A DNA stretch of 64,000 bases from Serinus canaria. Lineage: Eukaryota > Chordata > Aves > Passeriformes > Fringillidae. The stretch covers positions 58,079,543 through 58,143,542 of the forward strand of contig NC_066314.1 of assembly GCF_022539315.1 (NCBI RefSeq), given 5' to 3'. Below are positions 1 to 12,800 of the stretch, in pieces (position 1 is the first letter of the stretch; each line of letters opens with the position of its first letter). The notes below the pieces were generated by a model. That model ran no database searches. It had not been told where the DNA came from and was given only the letters and a program-made list of their open reading frames with translations. The position numbers and the translations under genes were made by a program.

Positions 1-738
1 CACTGCAGATCTCTACAGCAAATTTATCTACTGAAAGTAGAACCCAGGAGATGTCTCTTGTTACTCTGTTTCAGACTCTTCCGGCAACTCCTTTTGACCC
101 TGGTGGAACCTTGTTTAAAAATTAGAAACCTGCTATTTGGAACTGTGTAACTTTCAAGGACATAAATGGGGGGAAACAATAAAATAAAAAGCAACAACAA
201 AAAAGCACAAACAAACACCATTCACAGGATGTTCATATTCTGCTGTCACTGCTGAAAAGTTGTGTTTGACTATTGTAGCATATAACCTACAACCATCCAG
301 AAAGAACAGACACCTAACTTGTACATTTTTTCAAAGTTGCCCTCCTAGGTATTCATCAGAACTTGGATAATTATAATATAGGAACTTCGAAACCATCTTT
401 TGTATTTTCCTATTTTTTTTTTAATGATTCCTTAATTTTCATTTTCTCACTTTCTGCCAAGTCCAGATTGTTTTCTATTTAGCCTGTGCACTTTGATTTC
501 TCCAATCTATAGCTATGCCTTATATTATATTCTGTCTGCATCTCCACATCAGGGAAGGTCTCAAGATGGTTTGTTTGTTTTGCAGGTTTTTAATCAGCTC
601 AGAGTTAGTCATGTAGAACCAGTGCCTTCCAAATAATCAAACTCATCTTGAATATTCTTCTGAACAGTCCTTTCCAGTTGTATATGGGAAGAAAACAATC
701 TGAAGGTGTAAGATGAAATTTGAATAACCCATACTTAC
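1..738 (-). other. KDM7A: KDM7A intron 2 (partial)
   Basis: AT-rich non-coding sequence downstream of the exon 2 donor. The expected next coding stretch (basic residues after the PHD finger, then the JmjC lead-in) was not seen on the minus strand, so exon 3 lies outside the window. The open frame at 24-221 is short, AT-rich and unlike any family I know. Confidence 0.85.
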
Positions 739-824
739 TTAGAGAAGGTCCATGGAGAATTGCACAGTTGGGACAATGGTATAGATCAATGTCAACAGCA
801 TGGTGCTCCTCTACCCCAACGCAG
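739..824 (-). CDS. KDM7A: KDM7A coding exon 2 (second half of PHD finger)
   Basis: This 86-nt exon has an acceptor TTATTCCAG (AG at 826-825) and a donor GTAAGT (738-733). It completes the serine codon begun in exon 1 and then encodes [20 protein letters not shown] followed by AILHGPSL, supplying PHD ligands C40, C56 and C59. It ends one base into a codon, which would become Met if exon 3 begins TG, as expected from the family. The phases of exons 1 and 2 match exactly, so the junction is well supported even though 25.4 kb separates them. No exon 3 sequence was found in 1-738. Confidence 0.95.
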
Positions 825-3800
825 CTGGAATAACATTTTTTACATGTTAATGAGAATGCACACAGGGTTTACTTTTCAAGCTAAAAAATAATTAAATCTT
901 AGGTTTTTATTAAAATGTGCTTACTCTACAGAATTATAATGAGATACCAGATTATCTCTACTACTGGGCTGCCACATAAATTTTGAGTAATAATTTATCA
1001 CTGAATACAAAATGCCATTTAAAAAATCATAAACAGAAAACAACAATCAAATTCCTTTAAAAATGAGCAAATCCACAATATATATCCCAAAAACCTTGGT
1101 CCTAATTTCAGGAAGCAGTTTTTACAAAATCATTCAAGCAGTTTTCCTCACAGAAGCTCTGAGTTAAAAAAAAAAACCCCTGAGGTTTATGTGCTGCTAA
1201 ATTATAGAAGATATAATAGATATTTTCCTTGTCTTTCTTTTTCTTTCTGCAAAAATCACGTAACTGACTCCTACCCCCTAAGAGAAATTAATGAAGAACA
1301 CTTTCATGTTATCCTTGAAATCTTTACAATAGAACTGGATTTGTAAACTACACAAGTGACCACATAAATAACTTAGAAGAACTGGTTTTGGTTTAAAATA
1401 GCAGCAAGAATTTTAAAGAGTGTTTGAGAGATGTAATGTTTTCTCAGTGCATATTTTTTTCCAGTTAAAACAGTCAAAATGTGATTGAAAGCAAAATTTT
1501 TACAACAGTCATGAAAAGCATCTACTCTGCTGATACCTAAACAACAGTGTTGAAGTCAATTAAGTACATTTTGTTAGAAGCTGAAACACTAGAGGTTAAT
1601 TGGAGAACATGTGCTTTTGCACAAAGTTCTTAAGGAAAAAAAAGAAAAACACAAGTAATCCCTGCTTGCTGGTCTGAATCCTGCCAGAGTTCTTCTTTCT
1701 CTGAAAAGTTCACTGACACTTACAAAACTGCTGACTTTACAGTTAATACAGAAAAACAGAGTACAACCCTGAACATTTACACCAAAATTAGGTATGTACA
1801 GTCAATGCACTCTAGTAACACAAGAACTGGAACAGTGCCCCAGTCACGTAACCCATTTCATATCAAGTGTAATGAGTGCTTATACACTGAAGCTTTGAAA
1901 TGATCCAGCTACACAAAGTCTTTTCCTCAGCAGCCCTGTGCCAAAATGCTGACACGCTCCAGCAAGTGTCAGTACATGCTGCCAAAACAATACAAGAAAC
2001 AGTCTAGCACTGAAAGCACAACGAGCAAATCCAGTCTGAAACTGAAGACCATCTCCCATGTAACTATCAACGGGAAGCGCATTCTGAGTTCCCCCTAAAC
2101 ATTCAGCTACCTCCCCATTCCCAACATCCCACATGAAATCCAGAAATTATTTCGCTTTTTTTATATGCATATTATTTTAAAATCTAAATACAAAACTCAG
2201 CTGCCATAGTTCATCGCAATTCTTGCAATATTTAGCATCTGCTTTAAGACCACAGCTACAAGAATCATTGTTACATGAAAATCCAGCTGACATATAAACA
2301 AAAAGGAAGGCAGAAGCAGTCTTTAAAAATGCATGTCCCATTTCCTTCTGCTTGTGTTCTCACTCTTTTTATAGAATAGATGAATGACTCATAATCCTAT
2401 GCATTATAAGAAAATTGTTTTAAAATGTACATTCTAAAAGCCCCAAATCAGAAGGCTGGTTTTATATATCCTTAGGAATCTCATTATTTTAGCTAAACTT
2501 CTAATTTTTGAACAGCTAAAGATATTTATGTTGAACTGTTATCTTGATCAAGTTTGCACTTCATTTATTCCCTTCCCTTTTTCTCAGTGTTTATCTGATA
2601 CATTCATCACCATTCCAATCAGATTATCTTGCTAACCACAAGAAATTTGCATAAAAATATAGTAAAAATAGCTTTGACAACTATTTGTCCTATTCTGTTT
2701 AAGAATCTTGATTCTATTGTCTCTTATCAAATGTTACAGATAACAGAATTTCTGCTTTATTTTCAGGCTCAGTACTAATGATTAACTGCATAACCTTTCA
2801 TGAAGGCACATGGGATTTTGTGCACAGAGACTGGAATGGTATTATAATGTCTGGAATAGCCATTGAATAAGGGAAGCAAACATTTTCAGTCTACTATTTA
2901 TCCCATAAACTCAGCACTGGAAACACAAAACACTAACTGGAGATCATGGGAGCAAATCCAGCAGCAGATGCTCAGCTGAAGCAAAGGGCAAGCAAGGTGC
3001 CAGCACCTGCAAGAACAAGCACTGCCAAGGATGCCACAGAGCACATCAATCACACACAGCAGCATTACAAGTCACTTCCCCATGTCCCTTTCTCCAACAT
3101 ACACAGATGAATCTGACATTAATCACTCTGGCTACTAGCAAGCAATCAATTACTGTGGTAAATGCAACTTCAGACCTCAAACCTCAAAACAAGGTCACCA
3201 AGAGGTAGCAGAGAGCCTGGAAAACATTAACATACTCAAACACTGCAACTCCCAATCTACTGATGTTTTCCTGTATGAAATATTATTACCCTTCACCTTG
3301 CAATCAACCCAATCCATTTGGGTTGAAATGTCTTGAGTATATATTACCTAGCTTCTGAATTGCTTATCTCCTACAGGGAGGTCACAGACTAATCCTCAAG
3401 AACAGTGGAAGGCTTACAGTGTTAAACAATAAAATAAATTAATACTAAATTTAAAAAACCATAACAGCCATACAAGACTATTTAAAAATACACCTTTTAT
3501 TCTAATGTTCATGAAGGTGAAAAGGTTAACCAGGCCCAATTTCACTTGCAATGCTCTAGAAAGAATAGCAAGGTAGAAATAGTTAAAAACGTATTCTGTT
3601 ACAGCAGTCAGACACTCCGAACTTCCCATGGTATCTAGCATCAAGGGAAAGTCAACAAGAGGTAGCAGAAGACTTGGGAAGTGCAAAATTTTATTACACA
3701 CAAGAATATGTCCATCCCTGGAATCTGAAGAAATCCCGTGCTACTGTAAGTTTGAGGAACCCATTCCCCCAACTTAAGTCTCTCCAGAAGGTGCATGCTT

Positions 3801-6800
3801 CTGATTTAGTCTCAGCTTTCCATTTGATCATTACATTTGTAGCTATGTAAAAGCAGCAAGTGAAATCAAAAACAATCAGAAGAGGACTCCAACATCTGAC
3901 AAGTACCAGTAGACCTCTGCTTTTCAATAAAGGGCAAAATAAGACTTCTTTCACAGTGCAGGGGGAAGTCCAGCAGAGGCTATTCTCTTCTTCAGTATTC
4001 TTATTAATTTAGATTTTAAGAGATGGGTACTGATAATTCAGAAAGACAGATTAAACAACCATTTCACAATTATGCTGGAATGTCTTGCTCAAGGAGTTTG
4101 CAGAAGTCCAGGACAGTTACAGGAAGTTTTATCCCTGGAGGCTGCATGGCTGTACATTGTGAGCCACCCGAGGCACCTGGCACATCTCCCCTACAGCACC
4201 ACAGTGTGAATAAATATTGGATCTGTGTCAGTCACCACACAGGCTGCTGCACCTTCTGCATCTAATACTTGCTAGCTCTCAACCCAGCCTTGCTTTTCTC
4301 TTCCCTGCTTCTGATATTACCAAGCACAACCAAATCATTTTTAGGGACTGCTTAACTGCCTTGGCGAGTATGGCTGAAAGAATCCTGATTTAAGAAAAAA
4401 ATCCAAAGCGCCCTTGATTAAAAGCCTTACTTTCAGTGTTCTTAAGGGTATATGACTACTTAAAAAACTATTTTATTAAAACAAATAGTATATGTACCCT
4501 ACCATTATATAAGATTCCCAGTGTAAAAGGGAATGCTTACATAAAAAAGCACTCAATGACTCAAGTAATTTCTTGCCTTGACAAAAGTCAAGAAACGAGC
4601 AAAGTGTGGGTGCCCATTTTCCTACTAGGAATATTCAAAGATTTCCTGTACATGAGGCATGCTGAGAATAAAATTTTGAAAATTGAGAGATACAAGCAAT
4701 TTTCAATGATCTAATAAAAAGATAGCAGAAAACAGAGGAATCACCTTCAAAAGAAGAAGAGCAAATTTGTCAAGAAGTTGGGTTGTTCATGGGACATCAT
4801 CCTCTTGGATGCCCTCTTCTGTTTCCTCCACCTACTGCTTCGATTCCTTAAGGTCCTTTTCCACCTTTCAGCAGCATGTGCAAAACAATTGAACATGCTC
4901 ATCTCTTTAGATGCACTTGGACTTTTTAGGAAGTCTCCCACAACAGCTTCCACTCCACATCAGCACCATACTTTGCACCTACTAAGCTTCACCTAGCAGA
5001 TGAGGAAACAGGGCAGGCCATCACAGGCATGTGCAATATTACTTCAACAGATATTGTTGGATAGATATTATTTTACAATTAGATGTTGATTTACAGCTCA
5101 AAACTAAGCCTTTTTTCTTAAAGTTTCTTACTTATTATTGGGACACGTGAAGTTCAGGCTCCAAGATCTCTTGGTTTTCCAGTGTCTAACCCAAACAACC
5201 TGACTTTTTTGTGGTCACTGTGCAGCAAAAATGCAGGTTAGGGGCTCTTGCCAGTATATTTATTTAAGCCCAAACCCTTGCATCTTTTCTAAGCTAAAAA
5301 ATTACTAAAAACTACATTTTGCAAGATCCCCTTATATTCTCCATGAATAAACACTGTGGACCTTATTCCTTCTTTACCATCCTTTCTCATTCTGAGCAAG
5401 AACTCAGCAGGTCCTTCTTGTCCACCTTTGCATCAGCACCCACAACCTTTCCCTGATATGCCCAAGTGAGCAGTCGGCTCACTTTTTCCCTCCTTTTACG
5501 GCTTTATCCGTAAAAGGAGGGAAAAAGCACAGGTCTTGACATCCAGTAGGGAAAAAAAAGAAAAGAACAAAAAAGAAGAGTGGAAAGAGTGGAAAAATAC
5601 TAGGGGTATTAAAGCATGTTCCTGTTACCAAGAACACAGGGCTATAGACAATCACTAGGAGTATAGGCATGTTTCCTATTATCTGACAGAGCAGATGGCC
5701 AAAATCCTTTTTCAATTTCCAGTCATCCACAGAGCAGCCAAGATACAGAGATAGTGAGACTCTGCTGGGTCTTAACAGTGATGAGGACAGGAACAAGGCA
5801 ATGCTGGAAGCAGCAAAGATTCATTAGTAACAGGACAGCCTGAGTTGTCCCCAAACCAAAGTCACTACGGCAGGGTACATTTTCTCACTGCATTAAACTG
5901 AACATAGCTGGTGCTGTTGAAAAAAGGTCCCATCCTCCTTCCTCCAAACTGCCTGACCGTGGGCTTCCATTGTTTCTCTCACCAGATCTAAACCATCAGG
6001 CAGCCACATGGCAAGTCAGTTCAATAAGCTTATCCAGAAGGAAAAAACTGCCACTAAACTCACTTTTTCAGATAGGTTTTAGAAACCTTGACAGTAAAAT
6101 TCCATAAATAAAAAATAAAATTATACACGTTTTACTTATATGCAGTCACTTAACAAATATACAACAATATTACTTTCAAGAAGACACATGAAAGAAAATA
6201 TTCTGTTAATTCCTCTCTTGTCTTTCTAAAATGATTGCTTAACAGTCATCTCCTTATTCTTTAGCAATCTTATGCTATACCTTTTACTATCAAGCCTTAA
6301 TATGAATTCCAAATCACCAAGAATGAGAGCTATTTCTATTAATATACTGAGCATTATAGCAAATTTTTCATTTTACCTGTAACAAGGTCTGCACTCGCTA
6401 CTTTCAGTCCTAATCTGTTTAAGCACAACAAACCAAAAAAACCTATAGCCATTATTGCCAAAATTAGTTAGTGAACTTGCAAGTTATGCAAACATTAGCT
6501 TCTCCTACTACATTCCAAGAATACAAATAAAAGTATAGGGGAGGAAGTCTGTCTGGCAGATTTTAAGGAATTCTGGTTAGTCATTTAATTTAAGCCTATG
6601 CTTCCCAAGTGGGAAAAGGATGCCAAGGCAGTATTTACAGGTTAAAACAATGGAAGTACTAAAGATGTCACTGCCACAACCAGCCACATCTGCCACTTGT
6701 TATGGGACAATATTAAAATGCTTAATTAGGAAGAGAAAGACAAAGTCAGTGTGACAATACTATGGACAGACTCCATACCATCCATAGCACAAGAACAGAT

Positions 6801-9800
6801 GAAAAAATGAAGTTTATTTGAAGAAGAGTTTAAAACTTAAAATAAATGTTGTGAGCTTTTAAACCCTGGACCTTAGGCCAGATAGATTTCCCCTCCAGCC
6901 CCACTCTTCAAAATGCATTCAGTTACACCAAAGAAAACAAAACAGACCAAAGGTAGCCACAAAGCAACATGAGAAGCCACAAAGAAACATGGTGTTTCTT
7001 TCCATTATCTCTTCATCTTACCATGATAAGCATGGTAACAGTTTTGGAATCACAATAAACTTACAAGGATTTACTTCAGAAATGAAATAATTTTTGAAAA
7101 TTACAAAACTTCTATACACTAGATACTGAACTACTGCTTTAAATTACAAAAAAAAAAAAAAAAACAAGAGGTTTTGCTTTTGCCATATTCACTTCACAAA
7201 ACAAAATGCCTTTTGAAAGGGAGCAACCAATATCAGACACAACACAAAGAACATGCAAAACTGCACTTTAAAATTGTTTTTAAAATAGCAGTTATTCTGT
7301 TTTTCTATCTGTAAAAAACCTCCCCTAAGTTACCCATTTTCTCCCTGAAAAAACAAACAAACAAAAACCAAAACAAAACAATAACAACCGAACAACCCAC
7401 AATGTTTTAAGATCTGTATAGAATATGTGCATGTTGCCCAACAGCTTACCGAGTTTTTGTACACATTCATTCACACACATTCCACCAAGTTCTTAACTAC
7501 AGAAAAATGACATGTAAGCCCAACTCTCAAAATGCCTAAAAATATACTAACTTATTAAATATTGCATCATCCTTCAACACAGATAAGAATCCCAAGAAAA
7601 TTAATGCTGAATGCCACAATATACAAAAAACTCTGACCTTTGACTGCTCAGACACATCTGTTCTGATACTTCCAAAGTCCTAACAGGCCTTGGTCTACTT
7701 ATGATTAACCATCAAACTGCACATTAAAAATGTTAATGCTCATTACATAGGTTTAGACTTCCCTAATGTAATTCAACCCTACTACTTTTAAATTATGTAA
7801 TATTTCTCTGAAATTAGGTATTGCACTAACACAAACATGCAGACAGGTATATGATCTATTTTGAATTCCAAAGGACCTTCTTGCACCTTCTGAAATAAAA
7901 CTTTAAAGTTTGATAGTGATGCTAGTGTTGTCCTTTCAGAAAACACTTGGAATGGCAACACTCTTGCACATTTTTCTATTGAGAAAGAATTAGGTATACT
8001 GATTTTCTTCCTCACTCTCTCAAAGCACAGAGGTTAAAATAAATGAAATCCGTATATGATACCTTGTCAACAAAAGCTTAATTCTAAAGAATAGATTCTG
8101 AAATGTAGAAACCTTATAGGAAAATTATGGTCAATGGAACAAAGCTATTGAGTTACATAATCAAATAGATTCAGTTACAAATACAAAAAATCTTCTACCT
8201 GCATTGAGAAAGTAGCCACATAATCTACATAATCATCATGTTGCCTCAAATCTCAAAAAAAACCAGTGATGTACATTATTTGTAAACTGACTTCTCCATT
8301 CCACAATTCCAGTCTGAACAACAGCAACAAAAAAAAGAATGGTATCGCTTTGAAACTCAACACAGTTTTTTTCCAAGATCTGTTTTTAAGTACACTAAGT
8401 TCAATTTATTAAAATTTCTAGAATTAAGGTAAGAGAGAGTTATTACTTTTAGAAAATACTTTGACAACAGAATATTTGGCATAATCAACATGTTCTTATT
8501 TCTAACCATTGCTGAAATGCTTGTGTGGAAAGCAGATTTTCCAGACAAGCATTCCATGTAACAATTAGGAATTTAAGCAAAATGAAGTCAAATGACTGTT
8601 CAAACTGAAGTCAAATAATTACATGCTCAGAAAATCCAAATAGTTTTATGTGCAAAAATATACACTGAGGTCAAACAACCTTTTCACTGCAATGTATGAC
8701 TTCTAGGAAGAGATACACAGTCCAGGTTAACCCATAATGGAAGCCACCATCATGTATTTTGTGTAGCAGCTTTATGAGAAGTTACTTTTCCTATTCCTGA
8801 GAGAGCCAAATTAACACGACTGAAGTACTTTTGATGCACTCCTTCTGTTTAATACTGTCTATTAAGCATATAGCAAATTCTTCATCCTTCCTATGCCAAT
8901 TGAGATTTCTACTTATTCTTCCCAACCAGACTGAATGGATCAAGCTGCTTTAAAACAGTATTTACAATTAATTCTGTTTGGATCCTTTTAAAAAACACTG
9001 TTTTACAGAAATGAAGGTCTGAAGGAACCTGAATCTTCTAGTGTAGATTTTGGCAAAATAAGCTGCCTCAAAACAAGCAAAGAAATAAGATTTAAGAAAA
9101 CTAAAGCAGACCTCAAAACTCAACAACTTGTCAGAGAGTAGAGAAAAAAAGAGACATTTTAAAAGCAGCTGTGATAGCTGAAGACCTTATTTCAGTGTGA
9201 AACCATTGAGAGAAACAAAGATGATACCAGCAAGTGAATCATGACAAGATTCATCTGAAAGTAAGAAAAAATACACATTGATCTGACACAAAGAAATTCT
9301 TTTTAGCACTTTAAAACAAATAATCTGTGTAACCCTACACATATGAAGCAAAACACACTGCTCAGGAATTCAGCAAAATTCTCTGCAGCAGTTCAGACTC
9401 CTCTTTCTCTGTTCATTTTCCCAGCATGGCCAGACTGACAGACCAAAGAGAAGAAGGAACAATAGCCCAATCTGACTTCAGGCACTATGTCTTAGTGAAG
9501 TTGCAACTGCATGAAGCCTGTTGAAATAAATAAAATCTATCCTGTCCTTCCCACAACTGATGCAGGAAAAAGGATTAACATTGGATTTCAATTAATTCTA
9601 GGAACACTGGAGTCCCAATTTATCTGACCACAGCCAGCATGAATTTCAGTTCTCGTTATAATGTACTGTGTGTAAAAGCAGTATTAGGTACTATGGGCCC
9701 TAAACACACTGAAGAAAACACACATTAGTTATTTGGTTTAGAGAGAGAGGGCTTTGAAAGGGAGAAACAAAAAGAGAGAATTGCTTCTGTGTACACTAAT

Positions 9801-12800
9801 GACAAAAGTTTTCTAGGCCATTAAGTATGTTCTTCAATTATATATTTTTATCTCCTACACAAGACTCCAAGTCAACAGCTAACCTCTTGCCCCTAAGATA
9901 AAACAGAACCTAGTAAACCACCCTGATACATAACTACATCTTATTTAGATAATTTGCCTTATTTCAGTTCTCAGATAGGGTTATTCTAACTGTGCTTAAT
10001 AAAAAAAATCCTGAACTTACAATAAGCAAAAATAAGGTACTTTAAAATAATACTTTCAAATCAGAGGGTTTAAAGGCAAAACTAACACTCTTGTCTGAAT
10101 CCTATAAAACAAAAAACCAACCACACTATAAAATCTTTAACCATTTAAAGCAGCCTCCACACCCATCTTGAAACAGATATCTTAACTGAGCACCTCTGAG
10201 TGGTTGCATTCTACCAAAGAACAAACTACTACCCAAAACTGCTACCATTATTTCCCCAGAAGAAATAACGAAGAAATATCCTAAGCTCTACAGAGATAAC
10301 AAAAGGGTGGAAAAGAGAAATCAGTATACAAGTTAATTAAATGTTCACTCATTCAGGAGCAAAGTAACTATGGCAATTTAACAGAGCAAATTAAAGCTGC
10401 TTATTACATGTCCCTGATTATTAATTACAAGGGTAAAAAAAATTAAATATATATCTATATATATATGTATGTAAAATGGAATAACCATCTCTTAGTGTTC
10501 AAAAAACATGTGGATGTGGTGCCTGGGGACATGGATTAGTGGGGAACATGACAGTGGTAGTTTAATGGTTAGACTCAAATGATCTTACACGGTCTTTTCT
10601 GACCTTAACAATTCAATGATATACAGTCTACTCTTGCTTGCCTGCCTCAACTTTTAGATTCTTAGATTTTTGTCCTAATCTTCCTCAGCTCCAACTTGTG
10701 CACAGATTCCTGTCAATTCTCACTAGCCATCTCAAAGAAATACTGCATATTATATGATTTTAAGATCTATTTGCACCCCAACCAAGTCTTTTGATTTAAC
10801 AGGAAATTCAGTTCCATTTCCAGTGCAGTTTCCTATCAGATAAAGCAAGGGCCTTTTATACACAGAAGAGACATATTAGTTACTTGTCTCAAAGAGAGAA
10901 GGCATTGGAAGGGAAAGAAAAAAGGACAGAAATTAACAGAATTATAAAAACACACCCTACGAAGAGAACTGAGGTCCAATTCCAAATGACAAACAAATTA
11001 CATGACACAGCTTGCATTGACTCAATGGCTGGCAGCTCCTGGAAGAGGGCAGGTTACCCACTCCCTTCCAAGCAAGCACTCCCATTCCCTTTCCCTGCAA
11101 TGCCCCTGACAACACTTGCCTGCTTACAAGACAACCTGGTTTTATTCACTAATCTGACAGAAGCTAACCTAGCCAGTCTTTTGCCTGTTTATCAAGTCAC
11201 AGTTGGGCAACTGTGAGAGGCAATCCATGAGAGAGGGAAGAGGACTATGTAACCTGGAGAGAAGGGTATGGGAAGTAGGACTGCTCCTCCCAGCAGTGAA
11301 AGTCACTAGACCTGGCCAGGCCTACTGTTGGGACTTCATTATTCACTAAGACTGAGAACCTCCTGTGGCCTAACAGATACACTGCCAATAACTTACCAGT
11401 AAGATTGCAGGGCACATCCCTGCCTACACCTGAAAAGCCTCCTCAACTTTAATCACACACCTGCACAACATCAAGAGAGGCATTATTGAGTCAAAGAGAC
11501 ACATACATTGGCTCTAGATGTCATTTGTGAACCAAGGTTTCCTTAGCACAGCATTAAGATGGACTTAGTCTGGTTTCTTTTATACATCCTTCTCTGATGA
11601 AGTGTCTAATCAGTTCCTTGAGACCAGGTATCTGTAGCTCCAGCGACAGCAGTAGCTAAGGTAAGTACCCAACTGGTGTATGACATTATGCCACTACCAA
11701 TATATTATTTGCCTACAAAAATTCTTTCCAGTAATGCACTGAAGTACAACAGGAAGTATAAAACAAATAATCCAAACAGTTTGGAAGCTACATTTCTAAA
11801 CCACATCAAACACGGTTTTCTGTAAAGCAGGAGAAAGATCAAAAGGACAAGCCTTCAGCTAAATTCCCACCTTCTCGTTTGAGAGACACAAGGACCACTC
11901 TGAAGTGGGAAGATACCTGTGTTTTTTAGAGACTGATCAAACCAAAACATCCCTCACGGTTCTTGCATACTCTCAGCAGTTTCTAAATTCCATAATTATC
12001 TACATCAAAGTCTCACAAAAAAACCATTTATTATATCATTTTTAAGTAACAAGTATCTCTAATAGTTCAACCACCTCTTTTAGGCAATCTGCACTCTACG
12101 CATTTTTTAATCCATTTGGGAATTTTTTGCTATTTCTCCAGCAGCTCCATCTCCTCCTCAACAGCTAGAAGTGTTGAATGTTCCTCATCTACGAAGTGCA
12201 TGGACTGCAGACTCCTACAGAGAGAGTACAAGCTGGTTATTCTGGTTGTCTAATAAAGATGAGTTGTTTACAAAGATCATGTTGCTTAATAAAGATGAGC
12301 TGTTTAAAAAGATTGTGAAGCCTGACAAGTACTATCAGCTCTGTTATTTTATGCAATACACAGTCTGTAAAGCTTACGACATCCCGAGTAACACTGTCAG
12401 TAGACACCATCAGATCTGTCTTGTTCTCAAGTATCTCAAGTGATAAAAAAAGATTTGGAGGTGAACAACAACAAACCCACAATGACTTCCTAGCCTGAGG
12501 GGATTGATTAGGACACTTATGATTGTTTCTACACTGTGCCATTTCAATTGAAAAATGATGTCATTAAAGATTTGAAAATAGGACTTTTTGATAACAACAT
12601 TAGGAGGTACTTTCTTCTGTCTCCCACATTCTAGCACCAGCAACCAATACTGGCACAACCTTAAAACTCCATTGCTGCAAATCCCTTATTCTTGAGCTAC
12701 TATGTGTCTGTTTGCTTTCTTTACAGCCTGCAGCAACAGCAAACTTGGCTTCAGCCGGCTTTACACACCTTTAAATTGGCTCCTTACACCAAAAACACTT

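Noticed and set aside
1..738. Search for KDM7A exon 3
   Set aside because: No minus-strand stretch with the basic post-PHD sequence and fitting acceptor was found.
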